Below, piece by piece: positions 1 to 13,746 of a stretch of 64,000 nt of DNA. The stretch's first letter is position 1. Each line of letters begins with the position of its first letter. Position numbers and translations under genes: made by a program. Where the stretch lies: contig LS997565.1 in NCBI GenBank assembly GCA_000469685.2, forward strand, positions 43,050,666 to 43,114,665, read 5' to 3'. The stretch is from Haemonchus contortus (Eukaryota; Nematoda; Chromadorea; Rhabditida; Trichostrongylidae). Below the pieces are notes generated by a model. The model was not told the origin of the DNA. It worked only from the letters and a program-made list of their open reading frames with translations, and did no database searches.

Positions 1-985
1 CTGGAGCCGGTGTATCCATTGGGCAGGTTCTATTATCCAAGTGTTGGTTTTCCTATGTCAAAAAAGGTTGGAATGTTAGCCTGGCCTAATTATAGCCCTT
101 CCATTGCCCCCAAATCCTCATTCCGTTCAGCTTCATTGCAGACGGCCTCAATTGTCTTCGATGACGGATGTATCGATTGAGCCCGCTCCTCAGCTGTTAC
201 CATTGACACATAGGCAAGATAGGCAATCAAATCATCGAATGGTTTAAAATGCGTAGTAGTCGAATACATGGCGCGTTCCTCGGTTTAACTAGGCAAAGCC
301 CTGATCGTCTATTTCTGGTACAAAACAAGGGCAAAAAACATCGGGAAAAAAGTTGCACTGGCAGAGCAGCTGGAATAAATAATAACGGAGGTTCGATCGA
401 GAAATTTTGCAGGTGTTACGACCTTTTTTATTTTTACTATTTTTTTAACATCCTTCTTGCCATTTTCCTCTTGCAATCATCAGTTCCACTTGGCAAGGCT
501 CTCTGTAGAGTTAGAATCGATAGTTACGAGGCTCTCCAGGCATGGGGACGTCTGGAGGCATATGGTAATGGTCAAGACCAGCTTAAAGCTATCCTGTAGT
601 AACTCGATAGCTGGTGACATCAAAAACACCAAGTATCTTGAGAATATGCAGGTTTCCCAAGTGACTACAGCATGGTGGCTCCAACAATGGGCCCATTGCA
701 GCCATCTGAACGGTAATGGTCCCAGCAGACATCTGCGCAATCACATGATTTATTCTGCACATCCTCCCGCCGCCGTCTGGCCGTCAATGCATATTGGCTG
801 GGTATCGGCAGCGTTTCGAGACCGAAAAAAGGACTGACCGGCATACCAAGATCAAAGCGAATTAGGTTTTCAGGGTCATTCGTAAGTTTATAAGCGCCTT
901 GGGTACCCTGTAATTAATATTCAAGGCTTTGATTCGTTTGTTAATCCCTCCAAATTCATCCCATGCATTCATTTTTGGGTCACTC
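1..985. other. No gene recognised
   Basis: Short overlapping frames on both strands (up to 126 codons) have no family motif and no splice-consistent continuation. No repeats of note. Confidence 0.5.
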
Positions 986-1262
986 AGGCGGGGATGATGT
1001 AGTGGCAAATGTCACGTTTACTCACGCATGGTTCATGGTTCGAATCCCGATTCGACACCCGCCTAGGCCAACCAAGCCTTTCATTCTTCTGGGGTCGGTT
1101 TGGTACCGGACTCGTCTGGGAGGACAAAAGCACTGACTTTTACATGGGCTGGCCACTGCAAGTCATTGTATAGGCCGCATACGCATTCAAACGCTACTGC
1201 GATTCTGATGGAAATCAAATACGTTGGCGCATCTCGAAAACGCCGTGAATGATCAACGCCAA
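986..1262 (+). mobile_element. tRNA-derived SINE copy, near full length
   Basis: Shows the A-box region gatgtagtggca, the B box ggttcgaatcccg, the body landmarks ggactcgtctgggaggacaaaag and gcaagtcattgtataggcc, and the tail ggcgcatct...gatcaacgcc. Diverged from the 57.5-kb copy by scattered substitutions and small indels. I found no target-site duplication. Confidence 0.88.
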
Positions 1263-4200
1263 TAGGCTCTCTCTTTGCTGATCGCCCCGAAATCGTCCCC
1301 TAAAGCAGCCGAGGGCTCATCGAAAAGCAAGGCTAGACGTAAAACAGATGAATAGTCTACCAGGCTTGAAGGGAGAAGGCATACCAGAAGGTTGATCAAA
1401 CCTTTTTTTGGGCTGTTCACTTCTTTTGAAACCACTCAATCCCTTTCAAGCGATTTAATTGAATCAGCAGATCAATTCAATGACGGACCCCATGATTCTG
1501 AACCGAACTATCATCTTTCGTGGTCTGGGAATGATAGCGATCAGGAATGCATCGCAAATTGCCCACAATTCTGGCATAAGGAGCCTACATGGAATGACTG
1601 ATCAAGAGAGGTTCATGGCGACCGTATAGAAAAGAATAACAGATGTGAGGCTTGTCGACATCAAAATTATACAAAGATCGTCGAGCTAATAGCATGTCGG
1701 ATAACGTTTCGGAAGAAAAAAAAAACCGCATAATCCGGGCGACGACCCCATACGGCGGGTGAATTAGCCACCACTTTGCATGGGAGCGAGAATCACGATT
1801 GAATTGCGAAAATTTCGCCCACTGAAGGGTCGCTGCGGGAAATTCTTTCGTAGTTTGGAGTTCATTGGCATCTATCTAGCTACAGACCATGGTTTCATCG
1901 AAAGAAGGTACGACCAAAAGCGGAATGGCTTCATGATGTTTCAGGTTCAATTAGGAAGTAGTACAATGGTGATATAATATTATAGTAATATCAAGTAAAT
2001 TTTATTGAAAAAATTGAATTTAAAAAAGTGGTAAAAAGTTGTGATGGAAATCTGCAGACAAAGCTAGAAGACAGAAATGACTTCATGGAGACAGTTATTT
2101 GGGGACCTCTGGGTAGGGACAAGGGGTAGGAGGCTTCAGAGACTTCAAGTTGTTCTTACTGTAAGGTAGATGATAGACAATAATTCTGGAAGTCTGTTTG
2201 GAATCTTGAAGGACATTAAGAAATCTTAATCAACGGTTAACTTAAAAATAATAAGTATTTCAAAATAAAAAATAATTTTTTAAGGTGATGGACACCAAAA
2301 TGGACCACCAAAGTACGCCACGGGCCGGTCTAAGGCTTCAATGACCGCACTTGGGTCATCTACCTGGTCACTGGGATGACATTCTTCGCATAATTTCCGG
2401 TCAGTGCTTTTTAAGGGCAGCCATTAGTAAATTAGTAGATTTGAATAACAAATGATTTTTTGAAAATATGGAAATGGCACTATAAGACGGTAAGAAACTG
2501 TAGGCGAAGGTGATGGCGGTAAAATAGCTGAAAGATGAGATGCAACAAGTTCGAAAAACAAGTAAGAGGATAGTCAGAGATTTCCAGGAATATCGCAATT
2601 TTCATGGTGGTAGGTAGATGATAGGAAATAAATCCAAGATTCCATTCATATTCTTGTCCTTTCACCTTTTTTTTACTTTTTCTCATTGCATTCCAGTGGA
2701 CAGTTGTTGTCTGGAATGTAGGTTGTTGGACAGTGAGAACAGATGGCATATAGGTACTATGACACAGTAATTAATCAGATCTTCGAGTTCTTTTCGGAAA
2801 AACTTTTCGAGAAATCCCAACCTATAAGCATGAGGGTGTACCGCTGGGCCCAAGAAAAGCTCCTTCATACAGAAGCGCTTCGTTTATACCCTCGTTTTAA
2901 GCGGATAGTCTTTTTTGTACAATTGAAGCTGGCTAGAAAGTCTCGAATTCTGAATTACTTGGGCAAGGGAGGAACAAGTTTCAACATTGTCATAAATCTG
3001 GGAAAAACTAGTAATTTAAATAGAAAGCCCTCTTGAGATACGGTGCTGGTGTGACAGAATACGGTTGATTCCTTTACTAGGACCCCCAGTAGCTTTGCAG
3101 TTTCGGAAAGGTCAGTACTGCCGGGAAAGAGTAGTTCACCGTACAATCGCGGCAGGAGCTCTGTTTGCCATTACAGGAGGTCGAAAATAGCGATATGCTT
3201 GAAAGGATGTAATAATAAGTAATCAGGCAACTGTAATGTGGAGGTAGTTGAACAGTACTGCTTGGAAATGAAGAGAAAGCTTTACTAGAAGTGTAAACCA
3301 TATTGTGGTGTAGCATGCCTAAGTCCTGGTAGCGAGGATGGGAAGCAAAGTTCCTTTGGGAAGTGTAATGGGGGCACCTTTGTGGTTACTCGGATCGCTC
3401 CATTAGTCGTTCGCATGAGCCAAGGGTAATCCAGCGTAGGTTTATGATGCCCCAAAAAATTACTTTGTGGGAAGGGAAATAGGTCAGCACGGAACTGCCC
3501 CTGTACATGACGCATATTGGTAACCAGTTTGAGACGAAAATAGTAGGGTGGGAATATCACTAAGGTCCTCATGCCAGACATCTTCCGTAAGACTTCCTGT
3601 ATATCTTCAACCCAACCCAGTTCCGAGATGACATCCTGAGAGATTTGTTCAGCTCTGACCTTCGGGCTTGGGGAAGGAGACTACGCTTCTCCTATTAACT
3701 AAGGATTCGTCAGAATTGATGATATAAAGGGACGTTCCAGAAAGCTTGGAACTGAAGCCCCCAATCCCAGGAACCATTTAGGAGGACCAAATATTATGCC
3801 CTTTTGATGCAATCAATTGCTGGCATTGGCGCACTTTGCTCCTCGAAAGGAAACGTTTTTTCTTGTCGACAATCCGGCTTGAAAAAAGGGCGTCGTGTTC
3901 ATTTTTTCCAGGGGGAGGGAGGGAGGAAGGTGGAGGGAAGTCTGGCAGAATTGGTGCAGAGCTCCGAGAGGAAGCTGTAGAGAGCACTCTACATCGAACC
4001 GATCCATTACTACAAATTAAACAACAAAAAACAAATTATAAAGACATGAATCAGGAATGCATACACGAAAGTTGTTGTGTAAACATAAAATAAGTGATGT
4101 GATGAGCTAATGCACATGATTCAGTTAGCTATCGTTTTATCATCAGAGCTAGAGCCCGTTTATTTAAATTTCCAATCGGGAAACCATTTATTTGCCTTCA

Positions 4201-5319
4201 GTGGTATGCTTCTACCAGATTCTACTCAGATAGTGTAGAAAACGACGAAGAGGTCAAGGTTTTAGCAATGGATTTTGAATGCGCCATGCATTTGACATTC
4301 GGGCGTTTTCGTAGAGATTTTGGAAAGGGTAGTTGATGAATAAAATGGATCAAAATGACCATTCAATCGATTTTTGTGCGAAATACTTATTCAACCTCAA
4401 ACATTACAACTAGTATTGATGGGAGTGAGTTACCAGATGATTGGCTCTGAAGTTACGTAAGGGCTGATTAATCCGTGGGGCTCATGATTAGTGCGAGTAT
4501 TCCTGATTGATACAGTACCCCTACCTCAACTGAAGCTAATTGCGCAAAATATTGAAAAGTGTGGGTAATCTCGATATACACCCGTAAATGTCAGTCTACT
4601 GACCATTAGAAATGCAGCTGTAACACAGTTTTGGTCAGAAATGTTCCTCTACAGTGAAGGAGCCGTGGATATTATTGAAAGGAATGGGAGCTTCCGAAAA
4701 AGGATGAAAAATGTTGGGTAGAGGAGGTAGGGATAAACCAGAGATAGGAGAACCGTCTAGGAATGAAAAAATGAGAAGGCAAAATAAATTGCGAGCAAAA
4801 TAACATAGATACTTTGGAAACCGATCATAAGGTTGAGAATTGTCGCTGGAGAATATTTTCCAGGGTGAAGACAAGGAAATTATACGAAGAGAGCATAAAT
4901 TTGCTAAAACCCATCACGACTGGCACGAATAGTTCGCCGTTGATGTTAGTGGCGTAAAATAATGGCCTTCGCGAGAGGTATATAGGCCACTTGACCGTGA
5001 AAAAGTAGAAAACTTACCTGTCAGCCGAAGAACAGCCGGCAGCCGTCATGGCCGAAGAAGCCCCATTATGCACCACCAATGGGGCTGACCCGATTATGCT
5101 TTACTGCTGATGCTGCTGCTGCTGCAATGGCTGGAGCATGCGGACAGATGGTTAAGAGCTGACGGTAAGGAAATCGATACACGACGATGAATAAATGAAG
5201 GCCCCCGGTTGAGGGCCTATCGAGACGAAAAATTAATGGGAGCACAGAAGTATGTTGAAACCTCGATCGATGCGGTGTAGAGAAGCCTTTCGATGGCCTG
5301 TGTCAGTGGAAATTCAAGA
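1263..5319. other. Intergenic, no gene recognised
   Basis: AT-rich unique-looking sequence with a poly(A) run near 1720. Frames up to 98 codons show no domain. A short foldback (aggccc...gggcct) lies at 5199-5218. Confidence 0.5.
5100..5126. repeat. (CTG)n run
   Basis: An interrupted trinucleotide run, ctgctgatgctgctgctgct. No coding context was found for it on either strand. Confidence 0.7.
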
Positions 5320-5605
5320 ATGTACTTTCTGGCATCGATCAGTCCCGCTTCTGGAATGCGCCCTGGACTCGACTTCCCTTTAGGAACGTAGAGATCCTTT
5401 GAATACGTATGAGGCCTATGCAATGACTTGCGGTGGCCAGCCGATGTACGAGTCAGTTCTTTTGTCCTCCCAGATGAGTCTGGTACCAATTAATCGATCC
5501 CAGAGGGAGGGAAGAGTTGATTGGCCTGGATGAGTGTCAGTCCAGGTGTTGACCCCAGATCATGCGTGTGTGGTTACGCGTTACTTGCCGCTAGCCCACC
5601 TCCGT
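5320..5605 (-). mobile_element. tRNA-derived SINE copy, minus strand, diverged
   Basis: The reverse strand reads head to tail. The cacttgcc-type head lies near 5590, the body contains cagactcatctgggaggac and gcaagtcattgcataggcc, and the tail region has the gcgcattcc/gggactgatcgatgcc landmarks. The B box is damaged. Open frames across it are incidental. Confidence 0.85.
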
Positions 5606-5984
5606 CAAGCTAAATTTAAATTTGAAAATTGTCTGATTGGGGCACGGACCCCTTGGCCTGTAAGTGGAAGTGGAAATATAAGAAAACCGCAAAGTAGCTG
5701 TCTAGGGTGCTGTCCCAGCTGTAAGTGGGCAGTAATGAGTGAAAAGACGAGGGCAAATAGTGACGGACGCTACAGTACTAATCCTCTACACTTGTGGGCT
5801 CACTGATCCGGGATGAGATCGCAGATTAATACTGTCCTGAGTTATGTCACCGGCAGGTGGGAGTAGAAGAGAATTAAGCAGGACTGCTATCAGACCCACA
5901 GTCGGTCGGTGTTACAAAATTTCGGGAAAGGGTGGGACCGCTTGGTTCGACTTTGAAGACGAAATTCGGTATTAGCCTGGAATA

Positions 5985-6067
5985 CAGGGGCGGCATATCA
6001 ATCGAGCTTCCACCATTAAGTTCCAGACCAATAGCCGCCTATACCAATTGAGCTACCCTTCCCCCTG
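5985..6067 (-). pseudogene. tRNA-like relic
   Basis: The reverse strand reads an 83-base tRNA-like sequence. The outer ends caggggg and gcccctg pair at six of seven positions. A consensus A box tagctcaattgg is present, and there is a B-box-like gctcgattg with two mismatches. The D-stem spacing is off and no clean anticodon stem-loop could be drawn, so a decayed tRNA gene or another SINE head is more likely than a working tRNA. Confidence 0.35.
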
Positions 6068-6630
6068 GGTTATCGTGTTGGTACCAGGCTGATCTGGAAG
6101 GGTAAACCCCTGAAATACGATGGGTCATTTTATTTTCAAGATAAGCAGAAAGGGAGAAACCCTGTCATGAGCATCGAACATAAGGACTTACTTAATAAAA
6201 ATTATAAGCCACCAGCGCTACAGTACCCAATTTAGGTCTAATTCGATATGATTAGACAGACCGGGGAAAAACCAGCAGGTAAAAGTGGGAGATTATTATC
6301 GATGCACAGGAAATAGTAACCTGCTGCATCAGTAATGATTTTTGGTATAAAGAAGTCCTGTCTATACGAAACGGAATTGGACGTCTGAGAGGGTTCGTGG
6401 GCTTCCAATACCACTGCCCTCAACCAATCGTAATTGGAGGTTATTTCAAAAAAAAAAGGCGAATTAGGTTGGCACAGGCTGACTCCCATAATCGCTGAAA
6501 TGGTCGATATACCTAGTCCTTCCTCCCTCCCCCAAAAAGGTCCAGGATCCTTATGAGCCCGTTTTTCAAAGATTGACTACGATTATACCAGTTGAAAGGA
6601 CAGAATTATTTTGCTGAACAATCTCATTTT

Positions 6631-6880
6631 CGGACGCGCCCCACATCCCACTTATATTCAGAATCGTAGAGGTGTTTGGGATGCGTATGCAACCTATACA
6701 ATGGCTTGCAGTGGCCAGCCGGTGTACAAGTCAGCGCTTTCATCCTCCCAGACAAGTCTGGTAGCAACTGATCGGCCCAGAACGATGAGAGGCTTGATTG
6801 GCTTGGGCGAGTATCGATCTGAGAATCGATCCCCCGATCACGCGCATGTGCTAGTGCGCTACTTGGCACTGATCCACTTT
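6631..6880 (-). mobile_element. tRNA-derived SINE copy, minus strand, 3'-truncated
   Basis: Body landmarks (reverse of ttgcagtggccagccgg and cagacaagtctgg) and the head region with tagtgcgctacttggca are clear. The copy stops in the ggcgcgtcc tail near 6631 and lacks the terminal tract. Confidence 0.85.
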
Positions 6881-7439
6881 ACCCAATCTCCTTTTACAGT
6901 GGTGACATGTAGCCCTACAATAGCCACCTCTCAATCATTCTTTATTCCTGATTGAAATTAATTTCGATTTCCTCACCCATTAGGAGCGTTGAATTTTAAT
7001 TTGGCCTTTTTTGTAGAACCCAGTAGGCATTTCAAGAGGAAAGAACTTGTGAAGGTCGCTCTAAATATGTCGGTCTCCCCACGGATAACCTGCCAGACAC
7101 GATTAGCACCTGAACAAACCCATCGAATGGCGCAGTGCAATGATGTCAATAAACTCGGTCAGAGATTGAATTATCGCCACCAATATGCACCAATAAAGTG
7201 ATGGAAAAACACTCACACTGAACCGAAGGCTGTGGACAATCTGATTGGCATTGCATTTACGGAATATGTGCACAGTGGAAAAAGGAAACAGCTGACAAAG
7301 CGATGGTGATGTTGAAATTTGCAAAAGACGCCTACGGGCGCCACAATCAGGCCCCAAATGATGGCTGCAACGGATCCGTTCAGAAAGGATAAGAAACCAG
7401 GCGGTGATGAACCTTTTTTGGATGAGCTACTGGTTTGCC

Positions 7440-7640
7440 TTCCATTCAGACGGATAGAAGCTTTTCCATGAGCCTAGTCGTTCATGTAATGAATTGTCAG
7501 AGAGCAGCCGAACGGCAATTCGGAGTTTTTCCATCTCAGACAAGCCTGATGCTAAATAACCAGCCCTAGGAGATGAATGGCCTGGACTGACAGGGTTCAG
7601 GGACCGAGTGTGTGGTGATGGGACTTCTGTCTTAGAAATC
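7440..7640 (-). mobile_element. Possible heavily decayed SINE copy
   Basis: Reverse-strand pieces such as tcagacaagcctgatgc, atggcctggact and gaccgagtgtgtggtg fall in the same order and spacing as in the minus-strand copy at 5320-5605. The tail and B box are not clear. Chance similarity is possible. Confidence 0.35.
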
Positions 7641-8687
7641 GACAAACTTCCTTGGAGCCGCTTGAACTCGTTGGGAATCTGATTTTAACGTCGAGGGGGC
7701 CCAGTTATTCAAAAACTGCGCCTGTCAATCGACCGCACGGTCTCCGAGAGAAAGCCGCGCAGGTGATCACACCTTTCGCGGATCGCCCCCTCCCGTGTAA
7801 GTGTGAACCAACGTAGCGGAACAACAGTGCCACTTCAACTCAGAGCAAAGACTACTTACAAGAGCGATGATTTTTCGAGCAGCTGACACTCACACACATG
7901 CGAAATTTAAAGTAAACGTGAAAATCCGGTGAAAGTCATAAGCGAGGGCCATCGGTAAAGCGTGGTTCCAAAGCTCAGCCTATTTGAAAAAACCCCGAAG
8001 AAGGAGCCGAACATGTTCATCTAATCAGAACATCGGCATAGATGAGAACATCTGGAACGAGAACTAAAGCTTATCAATGTAACGAGTAAGACCCGACGCC
8101 CAATAAACTAACATTCAGGGGGTTTTGTTCCCGCAAAAACACAAATTTGAAGCTACCGAAGTTGTCACGAAGAAGTTATAGAAAGTGAGCTTGTGCTCTG
8201 GTGCAGCCCTCACTTGAGATCGAGAAGATTGAGTGGGGGAGGAGAATCCGGTGATAAACTGATACTTCCAATCTAGAAACCATGGTACGTTCTGCAGCTT
8301 GGGGGCTTCTACCGAAGGAATAAGATCCCCTTTCATGCAAATATTCAATTCAATCTGGCTCTTTAAATAATTTTCAGAAAACAATTCTTTCTGAAATGTC
8401 CTGAGTGAGTTAAGCCTGATAGATCCAAGAAGTTCATGTACTCCAGAGAACATATCGATCTTTCTTTCCCTGAAACGAACCAATGACCATTTGGGAGGAC
8501 AACCCTATTAAAAAAATATCGTGAAGAGGACTGTGACTGTGCTTGAGTAGGAGGAATGGATTGGCGGAAAGCGGCGCTGCTACTGGTTAGTTTGCGGGCC
8601 AAGTTTCATGTAACTAAGGCTTTTATCTCGTCAAAACTGATAAAATGTGGAAAACATAGTATAAATTAGGAGGGTGCCCATGGGGGC

Positions 8688-8795
8688 AGCACTGCAGGCC
8701 ATTGTGCAGGTCACATACGCTCTCGGACTCGATAAGCATTATGGAAGGTATCTGAATGTGTGGCGCGTCCCATGAGGTATTGATTGAAGTCGATA
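8688..8795 (+). mobile_element. SINE 3' fragment
   Basis: Holds cactgcaggccattgtgcag, acatacgct and tggcgcgtccc...attgattgaagtc, which match the 3' half of the SINE in order. The head with the pol III boxes is absent, as in 5'-truncated insertions. Confidence 0.7.
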
Positions 8796-11700
8796 GCATC
8801 ATTTAATTTATCATTCAACAACCAAACGGTCGGAACCATTAGAGGTTGCTTAACCGTTTCCAGCTTCATTCATGTTTCCAAACCGATCTCCTTAGGTAGC
8901 TCTGGTTTCTTCCAACCTCTTTTTTAATCTATTAAACTCGTTCTCATTCTCTCATCTTTCTCGGGTCCTTGATTATCCCCGAGCACCAAGCTCAGCCCTC
9001 CAGAATCGGTAATTACTTTGATCAAAGGGTTTCCCGACTGGATCCCCCACGCATTATTCCGAATGCTTAACAAAAACCCGCTAATCCCCTCGGGTTCGAT
9101 GGACAGCTGCGATGGATCAGGACGCGAAATTAAAAAGATCGAGAGAATAAAGGTATAAAGAAAGAGAAAATGATTGGTAAATTGGGACACGATTTGTGAA
9201 GGGCAGCTCGAAAAAATTAGAAAAAAAAATTGTGTGTATCTATTCAAACAAAAAAAATCCAAAAAAACCAGGTTGCCCCATTTTTTATTTGTTATATTCT
9301 TGCATGCGGCTAGGAAAACGAAATTTCTGGAAAATCTCCATTCCCAATGGATCCAAGGCCTTTTGACGCACTAAAATGTAACGATGAGCATCTGTTCCTG
9401 TGGACGTTCTGTGAGGCACCGTCTGTCGCGCGAATGTGGACTCCATTTTACAACCCATGTCAATCAAGATTATGAACTGGGTAGGAACGAAGAATATCTC
9501 GGGAGTAATCAACAAAGTTCCAAAGATCGGTCTGAAACATGCGACCAATAAGTGGATCTACTTGGGACGATGGCAGAGGAACGTCCATTGTCGATGGTCC
9601 CAAAAAGGATCGCTTTGTCACCCAGGATTTGGTTTATGGTAGTAACCAACCCTTTGGGTCTATTGGCTAGTTTCTTTGAAAAAAAGCTATCTAACTTGGG
9701 GAATTGCCTACACTTCCCGTGTTTGGACCTTGCTGTGCCTAAAGGGTGCAGAAAATTCAGAAAACTGGAAAAACGGGGGAAGGCATTGTAGGAAATTTTT
9801 AGGTCCAAAGCCTTCGCCAGAGCAATTGATTACGTTACAAAAGGACCCGGAAAAGGAGAACGGATTGTAAGGGAAAAGGAAGAATAAGAATTTTCGTGAG
9901 CGATCGAAAATCCGAGCATAATGGAAAAACGGTGGGGTTCATGAATTTTCAGAGACTCAAGGAGATTTCGATGTAGAAAACGAGCCTTTGAAAGACTGAC
10001 AATTTTTAATCACATTGGGAGTAGGCGAAATTGCCCAGTTTTCAATTTAATGTTGAGAATGCTTTACAGGAGAAGGTATTTTGATTGTGGAGAGACAGAA
10101 TTTGACTTAAAAAATCAAACGAAACTTCTCTAAGTCTATGAGAATAAAAGATTATAAAAAATATCAAATTAACCACTCTACAAGATGGTCCCATGGGACC
10201 CCAAAATCGGAAAAAAGAGTATTTGAATCCATGTGTATCGAAACTTATCCTACAATATTTCCGTTTGAAATTTCACAGCAAGCCACTGAAGTTGTCGAGG
10301 AGATGATTTTTCCTATCCCATCTTCGGTAAGCTCATTCCTCGAGAAACTCCCTATACAGTGCAGGCGGTCACTGGCGGTCTTGCAGATAATTAAGCAGTG
10401 TGTCTCATGAAATATATGCAAATGTCGGATAAGATCTTGAGATTTCCAGCTGGCATAAATCGGTATCGTTGAGTGACGAAGACGGATATCTACGTCAATA
10501 CATGGGGTTCATTGTTGGGGAAATTCCTAAGATTCAGCAGAATTTTGTTGAATTTCGAACAAAAACTCGAAGAGTTCGAATAGGTGAGCTCGTCAGAAAA
10601 AAAGGATGACTGGATGACAGACAGGTCCAGAAGAATGTCGGCTTGAATGTCTCCAGTGCTCGTAAAATATAGAGACTTTCGCTAGGGAAGGGACGACAGC
10701 ACTTCCAAGCTCTTCAATTACCAAGCATTCCTATGCATCAGAATCCTACCGTAATAGAGTTTGACGTCAGATTTTCAAAAACAAAATGGCAGGAGAAAAG
10801 GGAATGCGAACAATGTAGAAGTGGCATGAAGAGGTGAACGCTGGAGAGAGGAGGTTTTAAGTGGAACCCTGATGAATAAGTCGACATTAACTTAACAATT
10901 TTTATAAATTTGACGAAGAAGGAATTACATCGAGAAGTTGGTTGACGCATATTCCAAAAACCACTCAAAATGGTAACCGCTTAGCCAGAATCAATTTAGA
11001 ACGGTAGGATGTCCGTCCGGGAAAGTACTCTGGAACAGATTACCCGAAACGAGAAGGAGCCTAACGTCAAATGGAAGTGATTATTCATTAGAAGAAAAGA
11101 GAACGATTCAAGGACGATATGAGGAGAGGAATGGAGGAAGGAAATGTTCCCAAAAGAATGGTTGATGAGTCGGGCGACATGAGCGTGGCAAGACATCCAA
11201 GGCTCGAAGAGGAAGCCCCGGCTGAACGGAATTTCAGAAAGCACAGGAATTCAGTTACTTAGGCTATCCTGATAAGGTAAACAATGAGGTAATCACAGAC
11301 GTTTGGATAACGGTGAGAAACTGTCCTGAAATTTACTACAGGAGAATATGAATAGGAGTTTGAGTCAAACGAAAGGGAAAGGAGAGGAAAAACGGAGACA
11401 TGAACTGTCCGGAAATGACTGAACTGTCGAGGATTAAGGAGGGGAAAGGGTTTGAGCAAAAGTTTGGTAAGAACGGCATCAACGGGGAAAATCATAGAGG
11501 GTTTTAGGAGGAAGGCTGCACATTAGAAACGTGACCTACATAAGCAAAATTTCGGAAGCGATAATTAAAGCGGTAACCCGGACTGAGAAGTAGGCCCAAA
11601 AGTGGTATGTCCCTGGTATGAACTGGAAGGGAAAACTGTGAGGCAACTGTCGAGTGCCCGGATTACCACATGAAGCTTCCGAAACCTTGAACCTGGTTAG

Positions 11701-13698
11701 ATCCGAGGCAGGGTTACAGCAGTGCTGTGACGCTCTGAGTCGGCCCAAGTCCATGGAAGGCTTTAGAAATGCGCTCCATTGCTAAACGTGGGCGCTCTAC
11801 GGCCAGAACAACTCGAGCCTCACATAAGTGGGTTTCGTAATTGCTGTCTGAATAGCAAAGAAGTTGCACAAGAGCTGCATCTTTTGCTTTAAATCGATTG
11901 CCATTACTTATAAGGACCTAATGGGTGCGATTTTTCCAGAAAATTCCAATCAGAGAACCCAGTAGAACCGGTTCGCTTGTCTAATGGCAAGAACATTAGC
12001 TTTGCTACAATCCCCTTCCCCTAAGTAAAGTAGGGTCAACCACCCAGAAGACTCCCATGGGTCTAATCCTTTGGCAGCCTAAGTCCGAGGGAAGAGAACT
12101 TCCGATTGCTACTATCAAAAGATTTCCCATTTTCTCAAAAAAGCTGATGGATTAGGAATCTGAGAAATGAGTGGGGACAATGGGGGCAATGATATGAGGG
12201 TGAGGATTATGATGAACGAAGAAACACGCCGACGACGAGGACGACGACGGCTGGCGACAAAAATTGCCTGCGAACGGCGATCGATGGGAGGCGGACATTA
12301 GGTGACTCTCCCTCAATGCACCCGGGACGAATAGAAAGACGGACAGCTGTAAGAGCAACAATTTCTATTGCTTAGGGGAAGCATATGGGAAATGACCGGG
12401 CGTCATAGGACGCGAGTAGGAGGAGGGTCTAGCGACCAGCTGAAAAGAAAGGGATGCGTGGTAGATGGTGGTATGTATTTGCTAAAGTGCGCTGCTGGTG
12501 GCGGCTGCCTCGAAACTCGACACCGACTGAAGTACTTGGACATGCTGTGCTGTGCTGTCAGTGTGTGTACGTGTGTGTATGCGAATGGATGTATGCCGAC
12601 AGCTCGATGAGAACAGAAAAAAAGGCGAGAAAATCCGTGGGGTAGCACAGCATGGGAGTGGGGAGAGGGGGGGGGGGCATTAGATGTTTTTGTTGTGTCA
12701 CTCAGAACGTCCAGCAGAAAACATGGCTATGATGGACGAGCCCCGGAAACAGAGGATGTCGACTTGTCGAGGTATGGCCCTTGCCCTCAGAAGCCTCCCT
12801 ATGAGCCTCTTTTGCAAAACCTAGAGAGAAAGGGCACGACATCGATTACAAACTGAGTCTCGCCAGCTTGTCGTCAAGCAACTTGTCAATAAAGAAGGCC
12901 ATTCTATGCAAAGGTCTGGAACTATGGAGTTTCTGAACTCTTTCAGTCTCGCTGAAGAGATCAATATCGTCCAGCTGTGCTGAATTTTTCCGGCCATATG
13001 AATCTGTATGAAAGCCGAACACACACACATGCTTCAGGAGCCCTTACCATATGGCATCGATTTCAAGCAATTCCCTCGAGGAATATTCATAAATCCAATC
13101 AAAATCACAACCCAGAGATCAAAAATTTGGCCAAAATATCGATGTGAATGAAGAAGTTGGAAGTTTCCGGAATGCGTAAGTCGGAACGGAAGGCTTAAAA
13201 CGTCCTTTATCCGGATAGGCTCACAGACAATTGAATTGTGCCTATTCCTGTCAACGAGCTGAACTAACAGAGCCATTCGGGGTATTACTACTGCCCGATA
13301 TGTTTCGGGAATCGTAATTCAAAAAAAAACTAATGAATGGGGAAGTTCTGTGATTGCTTAGGTGAAAATCAGGTAGACAGAACATGAGGGCCAATCCATT
13401 AGGATTGAGAACCCCATGAGTGAGTTGTTATCCTTTATATGAGCTAAGTTCAAGCCGTTCAACCCATTTTCTATCAGCAATGTGTTCCGGAAATCGGAAA
13501 CCGCAGAACGGAAATCGGAAGCGCACCGGAACGAAGGAAAACAGAGACTTCCATTTCGCTTTACGCACACTTCCCGAATGGAGCCGCCTTCCCGGTTCAA
13601 GTAGACGTTCCAAATTATACATATTTCCAATTTTTCACGATTCTCAACGGGATGCGAGTCAATCCCTATGACAGTTTCTTTTCGCCAGGAACAGATTT
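8796..13698. other. Intergenic, purine-biased in part
   Basis: About 10760-11520 is strongly purine-rich on the plus strand, so minus-strand frames look like F/S/L-rich proteins. 12150-12680 is CpG-richer, with gacgacgacg and tgtg/tacg tracts and a G run at about 12664. No exon could be supported. Confidence 0.45.
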
Positions 13699-13746
13699 GT
13701 TTATTATGTATTTATTTATTTATTATTTACTTATTTATTTATTTAT
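13699..13746. repeat. (TTTA)n microsatellite
   Basis: An imperfect run of tttatttatt units, with a tac interruption. Confidence 0.85.

Noticed and set aside
12152..12361. Secreted protein with signal peptide (MLLLQLSVFLF-like start)
   Set aside because: The first codon is TTG rather than ATG, and the rest is a low-complexity S/H/P-rich frame opposite other frames.
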